A stretch of DNA of 64,000 nt from contig NC_045142.1 of the NCBI RefSeq assembly GCF_008831285.2, positions 20,773,354 to 20,837,353 of the forward strand, in the 5' to 3' direction. Positions 48,301-61,100 of this stretch are shown piece after piece. This DNA is from Nymphaea colorata. Its lineage: Eukaryota > Streptophyta > Magnoliopsida > Nymphaeales > Nymphaeaceae. The notes under the pieces are model-generated. The model saw only the letters and a program-made list of their open reading frames with translations. It was not told the DNA's origin and searched no databases. The position numbers were made by a program, and so were the translations under genes. Numbering within the stretch: the stretch's first letter is position 1; each line of letters opens with the position of its first letter.

Positions 48301-48360
48301 AAACATGAACAATTAACAACATGAATGATTGACAAAGTCCTATAATGTAAATTAAGCATT
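45300..48360. other. Intergenic, no gene recognised
   Basis: CT-rich 45350-45650, AT-rich onward. Apart from the tandem repeat at 47524-47832 I see no transposon ends or coding similarity on either strand. Confidence 0.4.
47524..47832. repeat. About 153-bp tandem duplication, 2 copies
   Basis: Units 47524-47676 and 47677-47832, each running from GTAGAAGAAG and a T-run through AGAGAGAGAAAAT(A/G)AAATGCAC to GAGAGGTAATTATGTGTATG, with few differences. The near multiple-of-three length keeps a minus-strand frame open across both (165 codons, 47982-47485), which is low-complexity and not a credible gene. Confidence 0.9.
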
Positions 48361-48475
48361 TCAATTCAACAGGATGGTACACCTTTTTTTGACTTCTCCA
48401 TCACTAAAAGTGAAAGTGTGGTGGAAGAATGAAATAACGTGACAGATCTATGCCTTTTCAGTTCTTATGCATGTC

Positions 48476-48523
<48 letters not shown>

Positions 48524-49295
48524 TCAAGAGCAAACAGAAAGATGGGAATTCCTTCCGGCAATAGCTAGTGTTGATCGACGATCATGAAGATCCATGAGGA
48601 CCATGGTGTAGGTACTGTGAGTAGCTTTAAAATAGGGAAGGGAAGTTGGTCGATCAAGGCGCGTCTTTCAAATGTGGTGTCATTAGCATATCAGTTTTCT
48701 ACATGCTTTTGTGGTTGATGCTGATTTGTGTTGAAGTTGGTGATATAGTGAGAGACTTCCTACATGAAAAAGGATGAAAAGTAGTGGAAACTTGTTATTT
48801 TGCTTGAGGAGTCATATTTAGCACTTGGTAAGTCCTATAAAAAAGACGTCAATTGCTTTCTGATGTAACAGATTTGGATTTTTTCTGGTTGTCATGGTGT
48901 TCATAATTCCTGTTCTTCCATAGCCACCATATTGCCATGGGAAACACAATCTTCCAACTTCACATAACGTATTTTGATTTGAGCCTTTTTATTCCACCTC
49001 TTAAGTCTGCGTCTCTGCCACCAGTCTGCAACTTAATATCAAGGATGATTGACTGTCATATAATGTTATTAATGGTTCTATTCAAACAGGGTGGCTTCCT
49101 TTTTTTTTGGCTTGTCTTCCACTGAAAGTGAAATGTGGTGGAAGAAAGAAACAAAGTGACAGCTCATGCCCTTTGAGTTCTCTTGCATGTAGAGATAGAG
49201 ACAAAGAGAGGGAGAGAGGAAAAGCGATGGGAATTACATGTTTTATTCTTATTTTAAATAGTAGTTTGTGTGCTGAGTGGGAGAGAGAAATTAGT
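48360..49295. repeat. Repeat block X'', unit C
   Basis: Matches 26630-27480 and 42110-42800. It has (GA)n at 48477-48521 and many single-base indels relative to all other copies. It ends about 10-15 bp before the gap. Confidence 0.75.
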
Positions 49296-49306
49296 TAAAC
49301 TGGCCC

Positions 49307-49406
49307 NNNNNNNNNNNNNNNNNNNNNNNNNNNNNNNNNNNNNNNNNNNNNNNNNNNNNNNNNNNNNNNNNNNNNNNNNNNNNNNNNNNNNNNNNNNNNN
49401 NNNNNN
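49307..49406. other. Assembly gap (100 N)
   Basis: Exactly 100 N, the usual placeholder for unknown size. Left flank is the end of X; right flank resumes inside Z at the position of 33846 in unit B. Confidence 0.99.
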
Positions 49407-50020
49407 AAAGAATGTGGAAAAAAAGTATAAAGGTATGTATTTGGGCCAAGTCAAGCCCCAATACCCGACCCAGGCCAGCTATCCCAGCAAGTTTTTTTAT
49501 CTGGCGAGTAGGTCAAATGGTCTCAATTGTCCATCTGGTGCCTGGCCCAGTGACTACCCTTAGAGTCAAGTCATAGTGTTTTGGCAGCATATATAGAGAC
49601 TTTTGCTACGAAGTTCCCACTGATCTTGTGTGTGAGAGGTTTGCCATCATTGAGAACTTGTCAGCTAATTAATATTTTTGGGTGATGCATCACGATAAAC
49701 TATTATAAAAACACACTACCACAAACCATAAAACGTTGCTAATACCCCTATAGTGTCTATATTTTAGCAAATAATGTTTTATTTTGAGCTATATGACAGT
49801 ATCTAGCACATTAAATTTGAATCCACACACACACATATTCAAATTTGTCATTTCTTAGATCTTGTCTTATTACTAAAAATAAAGATCGGTCACTAAAGCA
49901 TGCAGCTGTATTAGCAACAGTATCAAATAATGCCTATTTATGGCACTTTTTTTAATGGTTTATGGGTTTGTCAGTGACATATTTTAAACTATTAGTAGTC
50001 CAACATCCAGAAGATTAAAA

Positions 50021-50063
<43 letters not shown>

Positions 50064-50370
50064 TATTTAATATATATTTATCTGTATTTATAATTATATT
50101 ATCACTAGGAACCTTATTTTCCTAAGAACAATATTTTTTGAATATTACCGTTTTCAAGAACGAAGAACCATTCTGATGCAATCGGGCTGGGTTTCTCCTT
50201 CCATTAATGATGAAAAATAATATAAAGAAAAAAAATCAACAGAAAAATCACAATTAAGAACTGGCCTCTAACTAAGCTTCAACTCTCTCTTGCTCACTCA
50301 GCAAACTGTCGATGGTCAGGGTCAGCACTTTTCATTTGTCTGACCTGAATCAATATCATTAATGTTGGCT
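49407..50370. repeat. Repeat block Z, unit C (right part only)
   Basis: Matches 33846-35293 with deletions: about 280 bp missing at 49690 (34135-34415 in B) and material missing around a small inversion at 50127-50160. (TA)n at 50023-50059. Confidence 0.8.
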
Positions 50371-50396
50371 TTTCTTTCGTTTTTTTTTTTTTTTTA

Positions 50397-50413
50397 CTTT
50401 GTCAACGACAAAG
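50397..50413 (-). promoter_or_regulatory. LINE 3'-terminal stem-loop (copy C)
   Basis: Identical 17-nt palindrome to copies B and D, directly before the tail. Confidence 0.6.
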
Positions 50414-50499
50414 GAGTTTCCAAAGGACATAGCCTCCAAAGAGAAGTGATCTTTAACCACGGAATACCTTCTCACTATTGAGCCTACCAATGAACCAGA

Positions 50500-53400
50500 G
50501 TCACTCTCTTAGTTCCTTGACACGAGAACTAAGAGCATGACAGTTTGTGATTATAGTAACATGACAGTCTTTAGGAATCCTCTCTACAAGAACAGAGTCC
50601 ATAATTCTGATCATGTTTGAGAAGAGAAACCCTTGTACCACCAACCTGGTTTTCCTGATTGGGGAGGCATTAAACCATAGTAAACCAGCCACTTTAAACA
50701 TTTGCAACACATGTAGTGACCACTTCCCCCCCACTCATCTTTACTCTGACAATGCCAAAAATGACTGAAAATTATGGTTTGCAGCTAGATATTTATCGCC
50801 TGTTTTACATATTGTCCTCATTCTTGTTTATAGAATACCTCACAACATGAGTGTCAAACTTTCCTCTTAGCAATCTCAGCTAGCTTAACCACCTCTTTAT
50901 GCACCACCTGATTTTTGAAACACCATAGCTTCCAGATTGTGATATTGAAGCAGGCAAGCCAACACCATCCGAATTCATTACATGAGAACCTCTTCTCCAC
51001 CACCAGTTCCAGACAGAGAAAAAGTCTGATGTATGGAATTTATCAACTCCAAACCATGAATAGATGTATTGCTAAATGTTCATAGCATTAGTATATGTGA
51101 AAAGAAAGTGAGATAAATCTTCACAAGCCCTCCACACAACTTAAACACAGAAACAATGGAAGACCCTACATGTTGAAGTTTGGCATGAGCAGGTTAGAGC
51201 GTTAATAACTACAAACAAACACAAGCCAGTTAGGCTCAAGGTAATGCTTTTGCATTTCACAATCTACAGTGCCATGTAACTACCATTCCTTTAATTTTAA
51301 TGATTCCAAACTTGGCTCCTGAGCTTTGCAGGTTTAAGATTTTCTTTAGAACAAAGAAATCTGCACTTTGCATGAGCCTAAGTTGAAGGCAATCTCCAAT
51401 GCAATGCCCATGCACCATAGATTAGCTCAATGTGGTGCTGTATTACGAAGGAAAGGTTCTACTTCCCAAGCAGATCCAATGGAATCTGCTTGAGAAAACA
51501 TCCTCCATAGAACTTAGCAAGCTCTCCATTCATCACATTTCAAGTAACAGATTTAGATCCCGCCCAAGAGAAGAAATATTAGGAACCATATCCACATTCC
51601 AAGTACTTTTCCTATTCAAATATTTTTTCATGCATAATGAGTCCCAAATGCCCTGGTGAAAAATTAATGTACATCCTAGAAACAAACCGATAGCTTCATT
51701 GACCTCTTTAAGTTTTCTAATGCCGAGCCCACCTTCCTATTTAGGAAAAGCCAAGACATTCCAGGCAATTAAATGAGGCTTATCCCCTCCATCTGACTCT
51801 TCCTATAAAAACTGCACATAATCTGTTCTATTTTCTTAATGACACCAAGAGGGCACTTGAACACCAACATCCAGTAAATACGAAGTGCTTCTAATACTGA
51901 TTTGATCAAGTAGATCCTACTGCATGGGAAAGTAGCGTGCTTTTCATAAACTAAGTTACTCTGTATTTTAAATGAATAAGAAACAAACCAACATTCTCAA
52001 ATTCGTTGGCTTGGGGAGTAAGACCCAAATATCGAGTAGGAAACTGTCCTAGGCTCTCGCCGAACTGATTACAAATACTTGCAATCTTGCTTTGCCCATA
52101 TTGAAAAAGTAGAATGCTGATTTTTGAAGGTTAATCATCATTCCAGCATGGAGTTCAAAACGGAAAAAAAGAAATTGTAGATAAAGAAAGCCATTCTTGA
52201 AAGCTAAGAAAAGCAAGACGTCATCAGCATATATGTAGAAAAAACTCCTTCTATGCCTCTTCGAATATGCAGTACTTCAATCATTCTTCTTTGAATTGTA
52301 GCTTGCAAGGTATGTGAAAAGATTTTCATGACAATGAGGAATAAAAATGAAGATAATGTATCCTTATTGCAGACCATGAGAAGATCCAAAGTGTTCACCT
52401 TGATGGTCATTAATCCCAAGAGCACATAAATCATTTTTCACTACTGTCATTACTTTTAAGTCCAAATAGGATGAAATCCTAATTGCAAGATGGCAGCTTG
52501 TAAGAAAGTCCAATTGACCCTGTCATATGCTTTTGATAGGTCTTTCTTCAACATAAGCTAGTTGATCTAGCTTAGACATTGTGTATACCATCTCAAGCAC
52601 AAGAAGAAGACATTGATGGATGTTTCTATCTTTTAAAAACCACCTTGCATGTTGGAAATGACCCACTTTAGTGCCTTCTTCATTCTTGAAACCATGATTC
52701 TGAAAATAAATTCAGTACACTATTCTCAAGAACAATATGTCTGAATTGGAAATGTGCACAGCTGACTCAAATTTAAGAATGATGATTATATGACTTCTGC
52801 CTACTTCCTAATAAGCTTTCCTTTCTAAAAAAAAAAAAATCTCTAGTGGCAACTGTGATATTAGTCCTTACGTGTCCTGACTTTTTGACGGAACAATTTG
52901 AGAAACCCATTCAGACCTGGCGCGCTATTGGAGTTGGCACCCATAACAGCTTTTGCACTTCCTCATCTGAAATGGGACTTAACAACATTAAGTTTTCTTT
53001 TATAAATACGCTGTGACCTACAGCAAGCTGATCCATAATCATTCTTGTTGAGTTGTCACGGGTAAAAAATCTTAAAATGAGAAGTACATGCTGAAAGAAT
53101 TGGATGCTCCTCATAAAACTCCCATCATCGGTCTTCATGTGCAAGAGTCAATTTTTTTTACCTTCCTTGAAATAGCGTGAAAACATTTGCTGTTATTATC
53201 CCCATTTTTTCGCCATGATACCCTTACTCTCTTATTCTAGTACATGGCTTTATCTCTAAGAGCATCCGCAAGAAAACATTAATATGATTTCCAGAAGTGG
53301 ACCAGTTATGAGAGTCAATATCTTGCTTCTTATAAATTACAATAAATCCTTTTGAAGTACGTTAATTCTGGTATCAACTTTCTTCGTTCTATACTTACTC

Positions 53401-54245
53401 CAATTACTTAGCATGGTCGTACTCTATTCTGTTTTGCGAGAAGTTTAAGCACTGCACATCCTCTACACTCCACTCTCCATGCTCTTGTAATAATGACCTT
53501 ACAACTAGGTTGACACTCTCAATAAGGAACTATCTAAATCTTCGTCTTCTCTTGCATGCGGTTTAAAGACATTTAATTTACATGTAAAGGAGAAGTGCTG
53601 GTGGTCTAAACAACTTCTTGGTTCTACCAAAAGCTGCCCACAATTTTCAACTTGCTCAAAATCTATCTAATTTGCTTTGAGCCAGTGCTGTCGGGGCGCA
53701 GAGATTGGTTCAAGTGAATGCTCCATTTCTGTCCACAATCTCTCTTAGTCCAACATCTTGAATGAATCCATTGAATGCTAAACAAGCTTGTCAAGCATGG
53801 GCAGGCCCATTTTTCCGACTCTTATAAGTTGAATTAAAATCTTCATTATAATACTAACATTTGTTTATTGGCATAATGATATTTAACATAACCAATTGGT
53901 CTTTGCGAATTCTAGAGTGAGGGTGAAGATACACCCCTATTGTATCAAAGTTGAGATTTAAGGCTTATGAGTAAACAAACAATCCATCCAAAATTTATTA
54001 AATTTGCAACTAGTCAATCTAAAATCAGCCTGTCTCTAACTACACACAATTATGGCCTCATTAAGATTCATATCAATATTAGCTTAAAAAAAAACTCCTC
54101 ATAGTGATTGCAAAAGGATTTGAAGTTGTCCGCATTCAACATGATATCAAAACATGAAAATGATCCCAAGTTGATGAGATATCACCCAATTGCCAAAATC
54201 TTTCTAGGTTGTTAGAGTACCAAGGCCTCTAACATTCCAACTATT
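50500..54245 (-). pseudogene. LINE ORF2 remnant (copy C)
   Basis: Same order of pieces as copy B: SWNVRGLGTLTT (about 54242-54207), an RT N-terminal part near 52740-52570, the motif as KKDLSKAYDRVNW (about 52548-52511, with K for I), YADD (complement 52220-52231), the EGG(E)LGIR-like region (about 51780-51700), and the C-terminal piece KVAGLLWFNASPIRKTRLVV (50734-50501 frame). Frames are broken far more often than in B and mostly by single-base losses in homopolymers, so some breaks may be sequencing errors and not biological. Confidence 0.85.
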
Positions 54246-54814
54246 AACTTCATTTGATGGCAATTGGCAACTCCTATTACGATCCTTTTCCTACAGGAGA
54301 ACATTCTCTTTGTTATGGAAATCCTCTGCTCCTTGGATATCCCTGAATGGATCATGTTGCGCCAACTTCCTTTCTTTCAGGACAGAACTTTATATAGCCT
54401 TAAAAAATGTTGTCCCACAACCCTTCTTCTTAAAATTGTTAACTTCTTTGGAATGGAGAGCTCCTTTTTGTTCAAACTAATATTCATAGGAGAGGAAGAC
54501 CTTTTATCTTTTTGTTTTCAGGCCATTAGTACAGTCCTAGTGGAGTTCAAACAGCCAAATCCAGGAAAATTCCTCCTCAACTTCTGTGGCTTTCTTATTG
54601 GTCTCATGGCAGGAATCAGCAATAGTTGTACCATGGTTAACCTTCAATGAAGATGATTCCATCACCATTTGATATGAGATAATCCCTTGACACTCGTGGC
54701 CTATAGATCATAGGTCTTCAATAGGATCTTTTTCAAGAGGCACAAATTGATTTCATTTAATATTAGATAGCTTGCATTGCTTAGAGCCTAGATTCCACCT
54801 TCTATTAGCAACAA

Positions 54815-55155
54815 TTTGACCTATTATAGCACCTGTTTTGATGGAGAGAAAGTAGGATAAAAGGAAAAGAATGGAAAGGGAAAGAAAGGATTTTGGAAGA
54901 AAAGGAGAGGAAAGAAAATAGAATGAAACAAATTGTTATAAAAGCTTGTTTGAATAGAAAGAAAAAGAATTGTTCAAACTATGTTTGTTTAGACTACACA
55001 AAGGAAAAGAAAGAAATAATTTAAGTTAGTTTACAATAATACCCCAAAGACTCTAGAACTTATTATGCAAGTAAAATATTTTTGATTTAGTTATACGGCT
55101 GGATTCCAAGGGTCGCACGTCAATCTTTAAAAACCTATTTTATATGTAGCATAAT

Positions 55156-55221
<66 letters not shown>

Positions 55222-56570
55222 CTTTAGCAATAGAGGACTTATGTAAAAGGCCAAGCAAACCAAAAATGTCTATGACCTCAGGGTTTATCTATGCAACCAT
55301 TAGCATGTGTGAAGGCCTCCATCCAAGTAAACCATTTATTTCTTGCTTCATATTAATAGGAATCCTTGATAACTTGATAAGATATAATAATGCTTTCCAT
55401 AAATTATTTCTTGCCATTCATACTTGCATCTCATCAATCATTTCCAATTTTGATCGCAAATTGAAAATGTCATGCTATCGTTTAACTAGTGACACCACCA
55501 GTGGCAGAGCAAGGAATTTCTGATTGAGGGGCACTCTGTTTAGTTTTAAACTTGAAGGGTCACTCATATGTAAAAGAAAAAAAAGAAAGAAACAATAAAA
55601 GTCAATTATGTTTACATATGTAAATAAGGCAAAATTTGTAGGCTGGTGTGGGTAATTTCCCACACCAGCTACAATGTAACTCTACCACTGGAGACCATCA
55701 GATTACCTCCTCATGTTTCACCACATGGCACTTGTATTTGCCATTCGTCATGCAATAAAAATATTTTGGAGATGAATATTTCTATTAGTTTGACTATCTT
55801 GGAAGGCTTGAAGTGAATTGTGGCTGCTGGAAGAAAGGAACATGCTTTTGAGAGTGACTCTAGCACCATTAGTAGCCATTCTTTGGAATTTGCAATTTCT
55901 TTTGAATTTTGACAATGATGCTCTGAGCAGCAGTGATCATCTGAGGAATTTGATGTGAAAGGATGGAGGCCTCATTGTGGCCTACTCCTTTGAACATTGA
56001 AGAAGGTGGGCCTGCATATTCTGGTGAGGACATTCCACTTGAAGGGGATGAAAACAATGAAGCAAAATGAGTTTGAATATTATAATGAAGATGAAGAAGG
56101 TGAATAGATAGGTTGCATATTATAAATGTTTGATAATATGATGTAAAAGCAGTAAAAAGTTTATTGTAAAAGTCTTTAAGACCTCAAATTTTATCATGGT
56201 TATCATGTCTTATCATTATTATGTCTGTAGATGAAGATTTGTGAATTTTTATTATGTGTGTAACATTGTGATGAGTTGTTTTATATAGGAAACATTTTTC
56301 TTGTTTTTATCAGAATTTATTGCTATTTTTTCTTTTTTAATTGTGAATGCATTACAAAAATAAATTTACAATATGTTACCATACATATATAGGTTAGCCT
56401 GATCGATAAGTGATACGATACCGCTTTTACAATATTGTTTCTTTCTTCAAATTAAGTTTCCTACAGTTTCAAGTATTGTCTTATGAGATTGAACAATGAC
56501 CAGGTGGACAAATTTGTTCAACAGAATTAAGAGCCTCAAGTGCAGTTGTCTAGGGAGTTGCTAATGGGAA
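54815..56570. repeat. Leader of block Y, unit D
   Basis: Collinear with 27848-29330. It contains (TA)n (55159-55217), 265 bp absent from B (55224-55490), a hAT MITE (55499-55690) and the unrecognised stretch at 55780-56110. Confidence 0.8.
55499..55690. mobile_element. Tip100-like hAT MITE with target duplication (unit D)
   Basis: Same insertion as 28301-28490: CAGTGGCAGAGC... to ...TCTACCACTG, with flanks GACACCAC and GAGACCAT. Confidence 0.75.
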
Positions 56571-58140
56571 TATATATACATATATATGAGTGTGTGTGTG
56601 TGTGTGTTGAAATTAGGCAGCTATTTCTGTGCTCGGATGGTTATTTTGTATTGTTAAAAACTGCCATAAAAGTTGGATTCCATAATAGAAAACCATGGTC
56701 AAGCAATTGATCGTTGCAAATGCATATTTTGCGATGTTTTTTATTGACACCAAACAAACAAATAACCATCCAGCCGTGGAGGTTCATCTTTGAATCACTT
56801 GAATATTTAGAAATGATCACGCCAATCCATTGTTAGTCACCCATTTTAATTACCCTTAAACATGTTTAAAGTATGATGACATTCGTTTATTTTCCAGTCA
56901 ACCTTGTACAATAGATGGATCATATGAATATCCCATCAAAGGATGTAGGATAGCCCAGCAAAGCAAAATTACTATGATCTTTCAAAAAATTGATTCCTCA
57001 TGACATGAATAATTTCACGCTAGCCCGCCGAATTGTGATCTCAGCCCCTTCTTTAGTGGTGGAGCAAAGACTTTTTGGCTGAAGGGCACGTGAGTCACCG
57101 ACCTGGGTCTGATGTGGGGACTATGATGTGACAGCAACTAGGTCCAGCATCGTCGCAACAATACTGATGTGGGGCAATGGTCCACAGCAACCCACACTTC
57201 GCTTCAATACTTCCCTTTTTACAGCATGTTCACCACTTATTGTTGTTACCAAAGGAATACGTTAAGATATCTCTCTTATTGATCAAATGGTGATTGGAAT
57301 TCTTCAACACAAGAATATTAAATGCTATTACTTAAAATTGCTTGGATTGTGGAGAAGGGTGCAGAAAACACAAAAAGTTGCATGCAATCCCCGGTAAATG
57401 ACGCAAGAACTTGTTACATCACTAGCTAATGTCACCAGCCACGCAAGTCCCCTGGAAAAATGTTCCAATCTTGGTGTCTATAAGTTATGACATAGAAAGT
57501 GGATTAATTACTGTCATTTGTATATTTAATTACCTATTTGATGTCTCATGAATAGAACGAGGGGCTCCCTCGACAGTTTCCGAACGCGAAAAATCTATTT
57601 GATTTCACAAGCAGTGGCTGCCGGAAGTTCATGCAGCGCAATTACATTATTATACAAGAATTTCTGTTAGGTACTGGAAAACTATATATTTTAAACTTAG
57701 AACATGGTAACTCCTCAACTTGATTGCAAGGTAAACTAAGCAAGGTTATAATCAATCACCAAAATATGGAGTACATCACTAACTTGTGGAGTTTGGTGCA
57801 TGTTGGATGGAGAGTCCCAAAATCACCAAAATGGTTTTCAGCTAGAGATCAAGCTGAAGAAAAAGAACCCTAAAGGGGTAGTGGCAAAGCCAAATTTCTG
57901 ACTGGGGGTAGTATTAGTTTAACTTTCAACTTTAAGGTATATAAAAAAATTAAAAAAAAAGAAGTATCAATGACTGGTACAGGAAATTGCTTACAAAACC
58001 CGCAATGAGGCTCCACTACTGTTAAGGAGTCATTCGGCAGCGGGGACACTCGTACAGTTTTCATAATAAGAACAACCCCTAAATAGGTAGGCAAAATGGG
58101 GGATGCTTAGCAGAAGTCTAACCGAGCATGAGGGACTGTA
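56570..58140. repeat. Repeat block Y, unit D
   Basis: Nearly identical to 29330-30980. It has the short MITE (about 56630-56775), a hAT remnant (57055-57213) and a small MITE (57879-58021). Confidence 0.85.
57879..58021. mobile_element. Small Tip100-like MITE (unit D)
   Basis: TAGTGGCAAAGCC at the left and GGCTCCACTACTG at the right are inverted partners; the best preserved of the three copies. Confidence 0.5.
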
Positions 58141-61100
58141 CACAATTTCCCTGGATCTCTTTCCTCCAATGAAAAAAATTGAAAACCTGAAAGTGACAAA
58201 ACAGAACACATAACAAATACGAAACATGAAGAAGAGAAAACATATCTATTTAGATGGGTGCTTTATGTTACTTCATGCCTAAGAAGGTGCAGTCCTTGCA
58301 GTTTACACTTTTAACCTATACAAATCAGACCTTAGGCATGCAATATATTGGAATATAGATATGTAGCCCTCCACATACATCATCAAAAGTATATCAGATG
58401 CCCACTTAAGAAAGAAATTAAGTCGAAGATGTCTGAGAAAACTTGTTCCTATAGATGGATAAGCAAATGCTAGTCCATCAGTTCGAGAACCAATTCCAGA
58501 TTTTTTAAAGTTTTATCTCATCCACAGCATCGCATCGATTGAGGAATCAACAAGCGATATCCCATGACAATGATGGTGGCCAAAGTGCAGTTTCTTCTCT
58601 CCACCGCCTGGAGACCCGAAGCCCCGAAGCCCGATATCAGATTGAGTTGCATGCACATCCGAACTCACAAGTATGCAGTGGAAAAAAGATGAGGTTTTGA
58701 TATGTTCAATTTTTTTAATAAAGAAATGTTTATTTTAGACTTTTTTGACCTTTTCATAACCTTTTTTCTACACTTTTAAAATGTTTCTTTCTTATTATAT
58801 ACAGAGAAAAAAAGATGGGGTTGGGGTACTTTTGAACTTTTTAATAAAATGATGTTTATTTTAGACTTTTTAACTCTTTCATAATATCTTTCATATACAT
58901 ATATATATATATATCCTCTTCTTTGAAGATATGTCTTTTCTGTAATACCTTTTCTTGGACCGGATACTCTCCTTTCATTATGGTTGTTACATTAATACAA
59001 ATATGTTCGTGTTGTCCCATGTCCACCGGAACTCTAAACCCAGTTATATATGTGTCATACTAATGCAAAAAAAATTGAAAATAGTCCCAATTCACACCGA
59101 AAAAAAAATTGGGAAGAAAAAGTGGAAGTCAAAAAAAAAAAAACTATAAAGGACATACCTTTTGAAAATTACTACAATGTCCCCTTGCTCTTGGGTATGT
59201 ATGTTGGGTACCCTTAATCGGGCACTAAACTCAATCTACCCTGAACTCAGCTGAATGCTCTCCACTCATGGCCTCTTCATGAGCAACTGTCACCACCCTT
59301 TCTCTCTCTCTCTCCCTCTCTCTCTCTCTCTTTCTGATTCAGCCTAATTTGTTCTTTTATTCTAAAACAGCTCTTAGGGATGGTGGAAAGATTAACGGAT
59401 GATGTGGGCTATTAGAGAGAGAGACATGCATGGAATATTCTTGTGTCAGAATTCCATTGCATCCATGGGTCACATTTTCTTTCACAAGTAGCCTAAACCA
59501 TTGCGTCTGGCATTGTTAGCAGACATGAGGTCTATGTGCATGACCTAGAAGAACGCCTCAGTAGGAAACATATAAATATTAAACATCAATCAAGAAGAAG
59601 TTGCATGGTGGGTCCGGCCATCTGAAGAGCATGGCTGGACCATCGATGGATTGAGCCCAGTTTCTGGACTGGCCTGCCCTGATTGCGTTTTGAGAAATCC
59701 AGGACTTGTCAAACACGATGAGCAGCCATTGACTCCACAGTTTTTCCAAAGGAAAAGGACCGACCTCATCTGTTTGCAGTTTGAATGGGTCGCCGCAAAA
59801 CACAGTTACTCGTCGGTGGCGAAGCTAGATATTCAGTGCTGACAGGCTGGCCCTTCAAAAAATCAGTGACCGAGGGATGCCATATGCTAATCAGCAAAAT
59901 AGCTACGGAGCTTTAGCAAGTAAACTAGTAATTTTTGTGTGCCTGTGTGGGCAATTGCCCAGACAAGCCCACATGTTCCTACATCATTCTTGATAAATAG
60001 GAGTTGCCTATTGTGATACTTATCAATCCGCCTTAATGGTACTTTAATTCTTCATACTCTCACATTCTGTTTTTCTCTTGTAAAAGTTGGTTGGAATCAG
60101 CCGATTTGAATTGTACGGGCTTGGCTTGGGTTGATCCATAGTGTTATACAAATCGGCCAATATTTATTTATTTATTTATGATTACTTAGAAGAAACTCTC
60201 TTCTTCATAAAACCACCAATGTGGACGTACTGTACATCGTTCAACTCGAATGTTGTTCTTGCCATGGTTTGCAGACAAGAGAAATAACACACTAGAATAT
60301 GACAGCGGCCACAAGATTCAAACCTTGAATTCCTTGGATATGAACTGCCTTGCAGCCCAGTTGCCCTATGTGCCTTGAGGCAATCAGCCAATCTTTATTC
60401 AAGTGATTTGGAATGAAGCATGATTTATTCAATTCATCGCCAATTGCCCATTTTAAAAGACGCAGATGTGCTTACGGGTTTCTTTCAGTTTCCACTTGAT
60501 TTTACAATTCATTCAGAGAAATTTCAAAATATTGACATCATTGGCATGGTTGAGGAATCGATCAATGACATCATTGGAGTTGGTCAAAGAGGGCATCTGC
60601 AGTTTAACCCAACCTGGGACATCAAAGGGTTGGGTTAGGTCCAAGCAAGCTGGCTCTCACCTAAATGAATGTGGGTGAACCAGATCTGGAATAGCATTAG
60701 GCTGGACCAAGGCTTGACAAGTGCTTGGGCTGACCCAAAGCCTTTATTGGCAGTCCAAGCATGTTCTGTTTATTTATTGGGCCTGGGCCTGACCATCAAC
60801 TTCATGTTTATCTTGTACCCAACCCGATATCTATCCTTATTTGAAAGTCTTCACTTTTCATTTTCTAATTTTTTGGAAACCATTGGGAATATGTCAAGAG
60901 TTTGTATGGGAGTCGACTGCTGGCATCATACCAAAGAATGTGTAAAAAAAAAGTATAAAGGTATGTATTTGGGCCAAGTCGAGCCCCCAATACCCAACCC
61001 AGGCCAGCTATCCCAGCGAGTTTTTTATCTGGCCAGTAGGTCAAATTTGTCCCAATTGTCCATCTGGGGCCTGGCCCAGTTCCTACCCTTAGAGTCAAGT

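Larger units (their letters stand above)
50369..54815 (-). mobile_element. L1-type LINE, copy C
   Basis: On the minus strand it runs from 54815 (where it is fused to the leader of Y) to an A-rich tail (plus-strand T-run 50369-50396). It keeps the endonuclease start, RT and 3' end, but breaks at the point equal to 2622 of copy A, so it has lost ORF1. It is closer to copy A than to B in the parts compared. Confidence 0.88.

Noticed and set aside
55218-55498. PIF/Harbinger ORF1 (Myb/SANT) fragment on the minus strand
   Set aside because: A vague resemblance (GLLGWRPSHML, INPEVIDIFG) too weak to support, with stops between the pieces.
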